A model generated the notes under the pieces. The model was not told the DNA's origin. It was given only the letters and a program-made list of their open reading frames with translations, and ran no database searches. A DNA stretch of 64,000 nucleotides from positions 186,001 through 250,000 of the forward strand of contig NZ_NRIR01000007.1 in the NCBI RefSeq assembly GCF_002282855.1, read 5' to 3'. The translations under genes were made by a program, and so were the position numbers. How positions within the stretch are numbered: the stretch's first letter is position 1; each line of letters starts with the position of its first letter. This document shows positions 36,210 through 44,356 of this stretch, piece by piece. The stretch comes from Paraferrimonas sedimenticola. GTDB taxonomy: Bacteria; Pseudomonadota; Gammaproteobacteria; Enterobacterales; Shewanellaceae.

Positions 36210-36249
36210 CTGTCTATTTGTACAGTGTTATGTACAGTAGTATATACAG
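36210..36249 (-). promoter_or_regulatory. LexA operator of lexA-sulA with extra phased half-sites
   Basis: CTGT-N8-ACAG is perfect at 36210-36225. On the minus strand three CTGTA half-sites follow one another at exact 12-base steps before the closing ACAG, so the box is extended upstream by two further half-sites (to 36249). The rest of the 278-base gap to the next gene (to 36483) shows only AT-rich sequence and a TATAAAA-like stretch near 36374, with no gene. Confidence 0.85.
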
Positions 36250-36483
36250 TAATCAATTGTGGTCAACCCTTAATCAAAATGTGGGCTCAAATCTGTCTGT
36301 GCCCGTGGTGAAGTTATTGATTTTCGTCACCACTTTGCTTTAACAAAGTGGTCAGCATCAACTTGTGAGTGGTATAAAAGACCCGGATATGGGCCGCTGA
36401 TGCATATACAGTTTTTTCATTAACGTCTGCAAAAGCAGTCTAGGATGCTTTAAATCAAGTCTATAACTAGCAAAGGGAAATTG

Positions 36484-36900
36484 ATGAACATCGAACAAGG
36501 AACGTCTAACGACCTAACTTCTAAAGAAGCTGCACTCAATAACGACAGTAAAAACTTCGGCATAATCTCGTATGTGTTTATGATTCTTGGATTGTTTACA
36601 CTTTTTCTGGGGATCATAGGGGTCATTCTAGCCTATGTTAAACGAGGCTCAGACTCCTGCTCTGTGATGAATAGTCACTACGACAACATCATTGGCGTAT
36701 TCTGGAAGGGTTTGATTCTAGCTATTGCTGCTTTCATTGGGATACTAATAGGCACAGGCTTTGGCGCCACAGGCAATTGGTTCGGCTTAGTGATCGCTTT
36801 TGTCGGCTACTTGCTTCTCTTTGCGGTCTGGATTTGGGAAATCTATCGTATGGTTAAAGGTGTCGTGAAGCTATCGGAAGGTGCTCATTACCCTTTTTAG
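36484..36900 (+). CDS. DUF4870/Tic20-like small membrane protein
   Basis: The 138-residue protein has about three to four membrane segments (about residues 25-48, 70-92 and 95-120). The phrases GIISYVFMILGLFTLFLGIIG, ILAYVKRGS, NSHYDNIIGVFWKG and C-terminal IWEIYRMVKGVVKLSEG are those of DUF4870-type proteins, whose function is unknown. AAGGG seven bases before the ATG at 36484 supports this start. It is first in a small AT-richer group and is followed by a DUF805 gene after 80 bases. Confidence 0.8.
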   Translation: MNIEQGTSNDLTSKEAALNNDSKNFGIISYVFMILGLFTLFLGIIGVILAYVKRGSDSCSVMNSHYDNIIGVFWKGLILAIAAFIGILIGTGFGATGNWFGLVIAFVGYLLLFAVWIWEIYRMVKGVVKLSEGAHYPF

Positions 36901-36980
36901 TTCTAGTTTAGACAGCTCTTCAGTCAAAAAAACTACAAAGACTAAGGCAATATTTAATCCAAAAACAAGGAAGAAAAACA

Positions 36981-37343
36981 ATGAATTGGTATATACACGT
37001 TCTAAAGAACTACGCGGTATTCTCGGGAAGAGCAAGAAGAACAGAATATTGGATGTTCACACTCATCAGTTTTTTGATCTCTATTGCTTTAGGCGTGATT
37101 GATGGAATGACTGGCGCTGGTGAGTCTGCAGGGCTACTAGGCTCCTTGTATGGCCTTGCTGTGCTAATCCCATCAATTGCAGTGACAGTGAGAAGGCTTC
37201 ACGACACTGGAAGAAGTGGTTGGTGGTGTCTGATAGTTTTGATTCCAATATTAGGGTGGATTGCACTCCTTGTCTTCTGCGTATTGGATAGCAATTCAGA
37301 CGAAAACGAATATGGGGCAAATCCTAAACTAGCCACCGCTTAA
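36981..37343 (+). CDS. DUF805 family membrane protein
   Basis: The 120-residue protein is a clear DUF805: NYAVFSGRARRTEYWMFTLI at the N-terminus, TVRRLHDTGRSGWWCLIVLIPILGWI in the middle and the C-terminal GANP, with about three membrane segments. Function unknown; such proteins often pair with other small membrane proteins, as here. AAGGAAG precedes the ATG. A good terminator lies 23 bases after the stop. Confidence 0.9.
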   Translation: MNWYIHVLKNYAVFSGRARRTEYWMFTLISFLISIALGVIDGMTGAGESAGLLGSLYGLAVLIPSIAVTVRRLHDTGRSGWWCLIVLIPILGWIALLVFCVLDSNSDENEYGANPKLATA

Positions 37344-37365
37344 AGGCGCCTTTGCGCCCAAAGTC

Positions 37366-37391
37366 AAAGGAGCTCAATAGAGCTCCTTTTT
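37366..37391 (+). terminator. rho-independent terminator after the DUF805 gene
   Basis: AAAGGAGCTC-AATA-GAGCTCCTTT is a perfect 10-base-pair stem running into TTTTT. From here to the next start (37582) I see no gene or clear signal other than the ribosome site. Confidence 0.88.
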
Positions 37392-37581
37392 AAGATGTTT
37401 ACGAGCCAGCTCATAAAAAATTCCTCATTCACCCCCCTCGTTGTGCGCACTCTCAAGTAAAGAAAACCCGGGGCCACTTCTTGGTTTACAGCGACGCGTC
37501 CATCCTTACTCTGAACTCTACTCGCTAACAATACTTCCGCACAACCAAGGCCTAGGCAAGCAAACTTCAGAGGAACGAGTA

Positions 37582-38208
37582 ATGAAAAAAGTCACAACAG
37601 CAGCACTTATGATCTTTATCCTTAGTGCTTGCGGAGGCGAAGAAGCCGTTACAGAGAATTGGGTAGAAGTCTCCCCTAATAATTGGAAACTAGGTCCCCT
37701 CAATGAGACTGTTTTGCCCCAAAACCCTGCCCTCAGTCCATACCAAGAAATGCAAGGCAACTCGTTCAACCATTATGGGTACTCGACTGACCAAAGACAC
37801 CTCTACAACCACTACAGGTACACAGAGTCACTGGATCAGCAGACTCGAACCCGTACCTACATGATTGAACAGCTTCCCTTTGGGCTAAGATATGTATCGA
37901 CTTTTACCTCTGATTTGGCGCCAACGATTCACTCTGTCGAAGCTCAGGAAGATGGTTATCTTTCGGTACGCGATCATCGAGACTCAACGATTTTAGAGTG
38001 CAATCCACCAGAGCGAACCTTCAATCATACTGAATGTGTTCATGCGGGCAGCCAACTGCACATTATTACAGACATAACCCACCGTCCCGCTCCTCCTTCT
38101 ATGGTCGAAAAGCCCGACCCGCTCAAGGGCACAGACTTGGCCAACGGTGAGCACACGATTAGGTTGTTAAACTATTATCTAGGAGAGCTAGGAATCGAGT
38201 GGCTTTAG
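37582..38208 (+). CDS. lipoprotein of unknown function
   Basis: The 208-residue product begins with a lipoprotein signal peptide whose lipobox LSAC places the lipidated Cys at residue 17, followed by GGEE (no Asp at +2, so outer-membrane sorting is likely). The mature part is hydrophilic and Tyr/His-rich (NHYGYSTDQRHLYNHYRYTE) with Cys in ILECNPPE and HTECVHAG that may pair. I do not recognise the family. GAGGAACGAG precedes the ATG; the open frame to 37441 has no such site. It has its own downstream terminator. Confidence 0.72.
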   Translation: MKKVTTAALMIFILSACGGEEAVTENWVEVSPNNWKLGPLNETVLPQNPALSPYQEMQGNSFNHYGYSTDQRHLYNHYRYTESLDQQTRTRTYMIEQLPFGLRYVSTFTSDLAPTIHSVEAQEDGYLSVRDHRDSTILECNPPERTFNHTECVHAGSQLHIITDITHRPAPPSMVEKPDPLKGTDLANGEHTIRLLNYYLGELGIEWL

Positions 38209-38226
38209 ACTTCACGACTGTGTATG

Positions 38227-38256
38227 AGGCGTGCCATAAAGGCACGCCTTATACTT
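38227..38256 (+). terminator. terminator-like hairpin after the lipoprotein gene
   Basis: AGGCGTGCC-ATAAA-GGCACGCCT is a perfect 9-base-pair stem followed by TATACTTTT, 18 bases after the stop codon. Confidence 0.75.
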
Positions 38257-38382
38257 TTAGCTGGCCTAGTGCACGAGCTTCTCTCGCAAGCATCAAACTC
38301 GAACAAAACTACCCACTCCGGCAAAATATCTGATCCAGATCACTGGTAAAAATAGCAATTCCTAATATACTTTCCACACTAG

Positions 38383-38399
38383 ACCGACCGTCGGTCGGT
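38383..38399 (+). promoter_or_regulatory. TetR-family operator
   Basis: ACCGACCG-T-CGGTCGGT is a perfect 8+1+8 palindrome, the form bound by many TetR-type repressors. It ends 18 bases before the regulator's ATG and heads the whole 38418-44195 gene row, so it is probably the autoregulatory operator of the locus. Confidence 0.85.
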
Positions 38400-38417
38400 T
38401 CTCACAATGTGGAAACA

Positions 38418-39116
38418 ATGAGTCGCACCATAAAGCCAGCAGACGAGCGCCGTAGAGAGCTATTAAACGCCGCCCGCCACCTGTTTTTCGACAGGGGATA
38501 CGACAATACCTCGATCAACGACATCCTCAATGTTGTTGGCTTGTCTAAGGGTGCTTTTTACCATCACTTTAGCTCTAAAAACGCCTTGCTCGATGGCTTA
38601 GTCGACCACGAAGTTGCCGATTTATATCAGGCCACGAAAGCAGCCTGTCTGCAGCCCGGACTAACCGCACTACAGCGATGGCAACGACTGTTCGAACGTT
38701 CGGCTCAATGGGAGCTTGCCAACAAGACAAACTGGATTGTTCTGCTCACCAGCCTATATCGCGACGAAAACCTGCGGTATCGCCTCAAGCTCACGCAGGC
38801 CGCTCAACTAACCACAGCCAACTTGTTCAGCCAAGTAATTACCCAAGGCGTTGATGAAGGCAGTTTTTCCGTAACCGACCCTAAGGCTTGTGCAACCATT
38901 CTGGTGTCGGCACACCAAGCCCTATCGGATCGCATCGCCGAGCTGTTACTCAGTCAACAAAACCCAGCCGCACTCGATCAGATTCACCAACTTTGCCAAG
39001 CCACACAGGAGCTCAGCGAAAGAGCCCTTGGCGCTCCTAAAGGCAGCTTACCCATTGTTGACCGCGCCACCTTAGCGGCTTGGTTTCAATCACAGGAGTC
39101 ACCATGCGCAGACTAA
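38418..39116 (+). CDS. TetR-family transcriptional regulator
   Basis: The 232-residue protein has a TetR N-terminal domain (RRRELLNAARHLFFDRGYDNTSINDIL, with the recognition helix VVGLSKGAFYHHFSSKNALL) and a helical C-terminal ligand domain typical of regulators that answer to lipids, drugs or other hydrophobic molecules. ATG 38418 is preferred; GTG 38409 is in frame three codons earlier. It lies just behind the palindromic operator, and its 3' end overlaps the next gene by 13 bases, so it is the first gene of the transport operon and very probably its repressor. Confidence 0.9.
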   Translation: MSRTIKPADERRRELLNAARHLFFDRGYDNTSINDILNVVGLSKGAFYHHFSSKNALLDGLVDHEVADLYQATKAACLQPGLTALQRWQRLFERSAQWELANKTNWIVLLTSLYRDENLRYRLKLTQAAQLTTANLFSQVITQGVDEGSFSVTDPKACATILVSAHQALSDRIAELLLSQQNPAALDQIHQLCQATQELSERALGAPKGSLPIVDRATLAAWFQSQESPCAD

Positions 39117-39853
39117 TTTCAGCCCTCGTGCTGACCATTTTGGCACTACCCGTATTGGCTCAGGATGCCAGCGAAATCGTGCGCCAATCGGATGCGCAAA
39201 TGCGCGGTGCCAGCTCTGGCTACACTGAGGCCACCATGAAAATCACTCGCCCCGAGTGGACCCGCTCGATGAGTATGAAAAGCTGGAACAAGGGACTCGA
39301 TCTATCTCTGGTGCTGATCACCGCGCCCGCCAAAGACAAGGGCAGCGCCTCGCTTAAACGAAAAAAAGAAATGTGGAATTGGATACCCGGCATCGAGCGA
39401 GTCATCAAGATCGCCCCATCCATGCTAGGTCAAAGCTGGATGGGCTCAGATTTCACCAATGACGATCTGATTAATCAATCGTCGATTGTGGTGGATTACC
39501 AACACTCTTTAGTCGAAGAGGTTGAGTTCGACGGGGACGCGACTTGGGTCATCGATGCCGTGGCAAACCCCGATGCGCCTGTCGTGTGGAGTAAGGTGCG
39601 CTTGTGGATCTCAAAATCCACCTATATTCAGCGAAAAATTGAGTACTACGATGAGTTCGATGAGCTTGTGAACACCATGTCCACTTACGACATTCAAGAC
39701 CTGGGCGGCCGCCAAATGGCAACAAGGATGGAGATGATACCGGCGGACAAACCTAACCAAAAGACTGAGCTAATTACTCATCAAGCCCAGTTCGACTTCG
39801 AAATTGACGATAACTTTTTCTCCCAATCGCAAATGAAAGCGCTTCGAGATTAG
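39104..39853 (+). CDS. LolA-like outer-membrane lipoprotein-sorting family protein
   Basis: The 249-residue protein has a signal peptide (about 1-20, ending VLAQ). The body belongs to the LolA/LolB-fold 'outer membrane lipoprotein-sorting protein' group: EIVRQSDAQMRGASSGYTEATMKI, KKEMWNWIPGIERVIKI, MGSDFTNDDLI and YDIQDLGGRQMATRMEM. These proteins form a half-barrel that can hold an acyl chain or another hydrophobic ligand in the periplasm; members are often encoded beside RND or ABC exporters. AGGAG precedes the ATG at 39104. It is coupled to the TetR gene by a 13-base overlap and followed by two permease genes. Confidence 0.85.
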   Translation: MRRLISALVLTILALPVLAQDASEIVRQSDAQMRGASSGYTEATMKITRPEWTRSMSMKSWNKGLDLSLVLITAPAKDKGSASLKRKKEMWNWIPGIERVIKIAPSMLGQSWMGSDFTNDDLINQSSIVVDYQHSLVEEVEFDGDATWVIDAVANPDAPVVWSKVRLWISKSTYIQRKIEYYDEFDELVNTMSTYDIQDLGGRQMATRMEMIPADKPNQKTELITHQAQFDFEIDDNFFSQSQMKALRD

Positions 39854-39863
39854 GACAGCAACC

Positions 39864-41090
39864 ATGTTAACCAAACTTGCTTGGCGCAATCTGTGGCGGC
39901 AAAAGAGAAGGACCTTACTCACAGCGTCCGCTTTGGCTCTGGCCTTGGTGCTGTCTTTGTTTGTTCGCAGCTTGCAAGAAGGCACCTACGCCAGCTATAT
40001 CGACAACGCCGCGCGTTTTTACTCGGGCCTGATTCAACTGCAACACCCAGAATTTGGTGACAGCCAAAGCATCGATGACTTAATGCCAGGCGACGAAGCG
40101 TTTATCGCAGTCGCCCAAAACCACCCCAACATCTCCAATGTGCTGCCTCGCATCGAATCCTTTGCACTTGCGGCGGCCGGTGACAAGTCCAAAGGCGCTA
40201 TGGTTTTGGGTGTGGAGCCACAATTGGAAAACCAGTACTCGGGCATTGCCGACAAAGTTATCGATGGTCGCTATCTCGATGGCGGCGAGAACCAAGTATT
40301 GCTCGGCGAGAGTCTTGCACGATTTTTTGAGATAGAGGTGGGTGATGAAATCGTGCTTTACGGTCAAGGTTATCGCGGCCAAACCGCCGCTGGCCTGTAC
40401 AAAGTGCAAGGCATATTGCGCTTCCCCATGCCTCAGCTAGACAGTATGTTGATATACATGCCGCTAGCGCAGGCCCAAGCCCTATACAGTACGGAAAACC
40501 AAGTCACCAACTGGCTACTTCACACCAAAGACCTAACACAACTAGCGCAAACCCACAGTGAGTTACAAAGCGCCTACCCAAATACTAACGTGCGCGATTG
40601 GCAAGACTTATCCCCCGAGATGGCACAGCAAATCAGCCTAGATAAGGTGACCGGTGTTTTCATGATCTACCTGCTTTACGGCGTGGTGGGATTTGGCCTA
40701 TTCGCCACTTTATTAATGATGACTTTAGAGAGGCAACGGGAGTTTAGCGTGATGCTCGCCACCGGCATGCTGCGTACCCGCCTGCTCAAGCTCATCGGTA
40801 TTGAATCTCTATTTATCGCGGGTCTTGGGGTGTTGATTGGTCTAGCTGTCGCCTCGCCAATTTTGGCTTACTTCTACTTCAACCCAATCACAATGACGGG
40901 TGAGAACGCAGAAATGATGCTGGAGATGGGATTCAAACCCGTACTGCCTATGCAGTTGTCGGCGGACCTGTTTATCAACCAAGTAATAATAGTGCTGGTG
41001 TTACTGGCGCTTTGTCTCATTTACCCCATGTGGCGGGCATATCGCCTCAACTTGGTATCAGGACTAAAAGGAGGCTCCGATGCTAATTAA
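39864..41090 (+). CDS. FtsX/MacB-type ABC transporter permease (first subunit)
   Basis: The 408-residue protein has the plan of type VII ABC permeases: one N-terminal membrane segment (about 20-37, after WRNLWRQKRRTLLTASALAL), a large periplasmic MacB-PCD-like domain (about 40-270) and three C-terminal membrane segments (about 270-400) with TLERQREFSVMLATGMLRTR, the FtsX-family coupling region. Such permeases (LolC/LolE, MacB) do not pump through the membrane but push periplasmic cargo to the next carrier. It overlaps the second permease by 11 bases. Confidence 0.88.
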   Translation: MLTKLAWRNLWRQKRRTLLTASALALALVLSLFVRSLQEGTYASYIDNAARFYSGLIQLQHPEFGDSQSIDDLMPGDEAFIAVAQNHPNISNVLPRIESFALAAAGDKSKGAMVLGVEPQLENQYSGIADKVIDGRYLDGGENQVLLGESLARFFEIEVGDEIVLYGQGYRGQTAAGLYKVQGILRFPMPQLDSMLIYMPLAQAQALYSTENQVTNWLLHTKDLTQLAQTHSELQSAYPNTNVRDWQDLSPEMAQQISLDKVTGVFMIYLLYGVVGFGLFATLLMMTLERQREFSVMLATGMLRTRLLKLIGIESLFIAGLGVLIGLAVASPILAYFYFNPITMTGENAEMMLEMGFKPVLPMQLSADLFINQVIIVLVLLALCLIYPMWRAYRLNLVSGLKGGSDAN

Positions 41091-42297
41091 ATTGGGTTGG
41101 CGCAACCTTTGGCGCAATAAACTGCGCACCGGCATTATGCTCGCCGCCATGGTGTTTGGCCTAGTCAGCGTAATTGGCGTCATGGGCTTTATCAACGGCA
41201 TGATTGATTCCATGGTCAACAACGCCATCGCTTGGCAGACCAGCCATATTCAAGTGCACAACAAGCGCTACATCGACAATCCTCAAATCAAGGACACGCT
41301 CGTTAATAGCGAGGAGTTACTCAAGGCCATTCAGACCCACCCTGAGGTGACCGATTACGCTGCGCGTTTTTTGGCGGACGGCATGGTGGCCTCAGCCCGC
41401 AGTACTCGAGGGGTGCGCATCAATGGTATCGAGCTGGCTCAGGAAGCCCGCGTCACCCCCTTAGCGACACACATTATCGACGGTCAATGGCTTGACGAGT
41501 CGGGACGCAACCCTGCGCTAGTGTCGCAAAAAACCGCTCAGCGCCTGCGCTTAAAAGTCGGCTCCAAAGTGGTGCTTACCTTTAGCGACCTGCAAGGCGA
41601 GGTGGCAGGTGCCGCCTTTCGAGTCAAAGGCATATTCAAAACCCCGTCCAGCGCCTTTGACGACGGCAACCTATTCGTACGCAAAGCCGACCTGCAGGCG
41701 CTCGCGGGCATGCGCGGCATCCACGAAATCGCGATTCTCACCGCAAAAGACGCAGATCTTGCCAAGGTAAGCGCTGAACTGCAGCAAGCCACTCAAGCGG
41801 AAAATCAGGTGAGAACTTGGCGCGAGGTGCAGCCTTTACTCGCCAGCTTGCTGTCCCAAATGGGGGTGAGCAACGGCATCATGCTGGGGGTGTTTGTACT
41901 GGCGTTAGCCTTTGGCATAGTCAACATCATGTTGATGTCGGTGTTCGAGCGCACTCGAGAATTTGGCGTGCTAATGGCCGTTGGCATGCAAAAACACAAA
42001 ATTCGCAATCTGATTATCTTTGAAACCGCCCTACTTGGGTTTACCGGCAGCGCACTTGGCATCATAGGAGCCATCCTGCTCATCAGCCTGCTGCAGCACA
42101 CCGGACTACCCCTTGGCGCTCTGGCAGAAGGCCTTGGTGGCTTTGGCATCGACACCACTGTGTACCCACGCGTAGGAGTGGGCAATTATCTGGCCACTCT
42201 AGTGACTGTAGTGGGTGCGAGCATGCTGGCGGCGCTTTATCCCGCCCGCCAAATTTTGAAGCGTCGCCCGGTGGACGCCATGGCAGACAAACACTAG
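41080..42297 (+). CDS. FtsX/MacB-type ABC transporter permease (second subunit)
   Basis: The 405-residue protein has the same plan as its neighbour: GWRNLWRNKLRTGIMLAAMVFG, a long periplasmic domain, then MSVFERTREFGVLMAVGMQKHK and three C-terminal membrane segments ending in AALYPARQILKRRPVDAM. Both permeases share the N-terminal W-R-N-L-W-R motif, so they probably form a LolC/LolE-like heterodimer. A strong AAGGAGG site precedes the ATG inside the end of the first permease gene. Confidence 0.88.
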   Translation: MLIKLGWRNLWRNKLRTGIMLAAMVFGLVSVIGVMGFINGMIDSMVNNAIAWQTSHIQVHNKRYIDNPQIKDTLVNSEELLKAIQTHPEVTDYAARFLADGMVASARSTRGVRINGIELAQEARVTPLATHIIDGQWLDESGRNPALVSQKTAQRLRLKVGSKVVLTFSDLQGEVAGAAFRVKGIFKTPSSAFDDGNLFVRKADLQALAGMRGIHEIAILTAKDADLAKVSAELQQATQAENQVRTWREVQPLLASLLSQMGVSNGIMLGVFVLALAFGIVNIMLMSVFERTREFGVLMAVGMQKHKIRNLIIFETALLGFTGSALGIIGAILLISLLQHTGLPLGALAEGLGGFGIDTTVYPRVGVGNYLATLVTVVGASMLAALYPARQILKRRPVDAMADKH

Positions 42298-42333
42298 TGC
42301 CACTGGCACCGAGTAAAAGACAAAAGGCTAACT

Positions 42334-43029
42334 ATGACGATTCAACTAAAGCAGCTGAACAAAACCTATAACCCGGACTCAGAGTTTCCCGTACGCGCGG
42401 TAAAAGATTTAGACCTCAGCATAGAGCAAGGCGAGTTTGTGGCGGTGATGGGACCGTCAGGCTCGGGCAAGACCACTCTTTTGAATATGATTGGCGGTAT
42501 TGACCGCCCCACCAGTGGTCAGGTGCTAATTGACGATACAGACCTCGGCCAATTGGACGAGAAAACCCTGATTGGTTTTCGCCGCGATCACATCGGTTTT
42601 ATCTTCCAAGATTACAGTTTGCTGCCAGTGCTCACAGCCTTAGAAAACGTCGAGTTTGTGATGCAATTGCAGGGGCATAGCGAGGCCGAGTGTCGCCAAC
42701 GCGCCAAAGCCCTGCTCAAAAAGGTGGGATTAGAGCAACAGATGCACAAGGTGCCCAGTAAGCTTTCCGGCGGGCAACAACAAAGGGTAGCGGTGGCACG
42801 AGCGCTCGCCCCGCAACCCCGCTTTGTGATGGCCGATGAACCCACCGCCAATCTAGATGCCAAAAGCACACATGAACTTTTGGATATCATGGAGCAGCTC
42901 AACCAAAGCGAAGGCACTACCTTTATCTTCTCGACCCATGACCCTCGAGTCATCAAGCGCGCCCATAGAGTCATAGTGTTTGAAGATGGCCAACTCACTC
43001 AGGACCAAGGTCAATGCCAAACCGCTTAG
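42334..43029 (+). CDS. ABC transporter ATP-binding protein (LolD/MacB type)
   Basis: The 231-residue ATPase has Walker A GPSGSGKTTLLN, the Q-loop FIFQDYSLLPVLTALENVE, the signature LSGGQQQRVAVARA, Walker B RFVMADEPTANLD and the switch His in FSTHDPRV. The phrases NMIGGIDRPTSGQVLIDDTDL and FRRDHIGFIFQ place it in the LolD/MacB/FtsE group that partners FtsX-type permeases. It follows the permeases by 36 bases and overlaps the barrel gene by 16 bases. Confidence 0.93.
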   Translation: MTIQLKQLNKTYNPDSEFPVRAVKDLDLSIEQGEFVAVMGPSGSGKTTLLNMIGGIDRPTSGQVLIDDTDLGQLDEKTLIGFRRDHIGFIFQDYSLLPVLTALENVEFVMQLQGHSEAECRQRAKALLKKVGLEQQMHKVPSKLSGGQQQRVAVARALAPQPRFVMADEPTANLDAKSTHELLDIMEQLNQSEGTTFIFSTHDPRVIKRAHRVIVFEDGQLTQDQGQCQTA

Positions 43030-44195
43030 GCCTTTGGCTTGTCTGCCTTCTTTGGCTGGCGCCTGGATTGGCCTTAGCCAACATTCCGGGTTTAAAGCCG
43101 CAGAAAAAGTACGACCTAAACGGCTATGTGAAGTACATGGGTAGCGGAGCCAATCCCGAGAATGGCTCCCACCCTATCGATCACCTAGTCCACAACCGCT
43201 TTAATTTCGAGTACCGCTTTAACGACAACCTGCGCTTCAATGCTGGCATGCGCAACCGCTTATTGTGGGGCTCAAGCACCGGTATCCCCGGTTACGGTGA
43301 ACTGATTAAGTTAGACCCGGGCTACTTAGATTTATCCTACAACTGGCTGGATAACGGTGATGCGGTAGGCAATACCCAATTCGACCGGCTCTACTTTAAT
43401 TGGGAGAAAAGTGACTGGCAGCTACGTGGCGGGCGCTTTCGCATCAATTGGGGAATGACCCAATTATGGAACCCCAACGATATCTTCAACTCCTACTCGA
43501 TTTACGACTTTGACTACGAAGAGCGCGCCGGAACTGACGCGGTAATGGTCAGTCGCAAGCTCGGCTACGCCAGTGGTTATGACCTGGTGGTCAACCCGGC
43601 TAAAGACTCCGAACTCAATAGCTACGCTGGCCGTTATCTTTGGAATACCAGAGGTTGGGACATACAGGTTATCGGCGGTAAGTCTGGGCTAGATCACGTG
43701 ATTGGCGGCGGCTTTGCCGGTGATATCAAAGGCGCAGGACTTAGGGGCGAATTCACCTATTTTGACCCCACTCGAGACAGCTGGCGAGGCGAAACACTTG
43801 AAGCCACGACCGTGGCCAGCGTAGAAACCGATTACAGCTTTGGCGGACGGCGCAACTGGGTTGGTCGACTTGCCGTTTTGCACATATCCAACCCCATGGA
43901 CCCCGGCAGCGCCTTGGCGTTTTTAAACCTACCGTTGACCGCGCGCACGCTAAGCTTTACCCAATGGACCGGTTACACCGATATCGGCTTTGATATAAAT
44001 CCACTCAGCCGCCTCACTTTTTCGTGCTCCAGCTACGACGACGGCTCGTATTTTGTGGGTGCTAACGCCAGCTATTCACTGACTCAAGACATACAGCTAC
44101 TCGGTGTGCTGCAGCGATTTGACGGCTCCCCCAACAGCCTTTTTGGTAAGAGCGCCAATACCTTAGTCTTCGCACAGCTGAAATGGAGTTTTTAG
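43014..44195 (+). CDS. outer-membrane beta-barrel protein of the transport locus
   Basis: The 393-residue protein has a signal peptide (about 1-22, ending ALA) and is otherwise made of alternating amphipathic strands with many aromatic residues (RFNFEYRFNDNLRFNAGMRN, GRFRINWGMTQLWNPNDIF). It ends in LKWSF, the C-terminal Phe used by the BAM machine. The middle resembles DUF1302-like barrels that accompany lipid or xenobiotic exporters, but I am not sure of the family. It is the last gene of the row and overlaps the ATPase gene by 16 bases, so it is part of the same system. Confidence 0.78.
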   Translation: MPNRLGLWLVCLLWLAPGLALANIPGLKPQKKYDLNGYVKYMGSGANPENGSHPIDHLVHNRFNFEYRFNDNLRFNAGMRNRLLWGSSTGIPGYGELIKLDPGYLDLSYNWLDNGDAVGNTQFDRLYFNWEKSDWQLRGGRFRINWGMTQLWNPNDIFNSYSIYDFDYEERAGTDAVMVSRKLGYASGYDLVVNPAKDSELNSYAGRYLWNTRGWDIQVIGGKSGLDHVIGGGFAGDIKGAGLRGEFTYFDPTRDSWRGETLEATTVASVETDYSFGGRRNWVGRLAVLHISNPMDPGSALAFLNLPLTARTLSFTQWTGYTDIGFDINPLSRLTFSCSSYDDGSYFVGANASYSLTQDIQLLGVLQRFDGSPNSLFGKSANTLVFAQLKWSF

Positions 44196-44356
44196 CACAG
44201 CGAAATTTCCTCACAATTCCCGCCTACAGCCCTTTAAAAACGCGTGAATTCGCGAGCGAAGTTTGTCGATTGGCATACACTTAAGGTTCGGTTGTAACTC
44301 TTTGGCAAACCCGCTCGACACTCTCTCGTTTGCCCTAGTCCAATAAGGGAGCGCTC

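Noticed and set aside
38330-38343. CTGAT-CCAG-ATCAC as an Fnr site upstream of the TetR gene
   Set aside because: Both outer bases differ from the Fnr consensus, the locus has no respiratory gene, and the perfect TetR palindrome nearby explains the control better.
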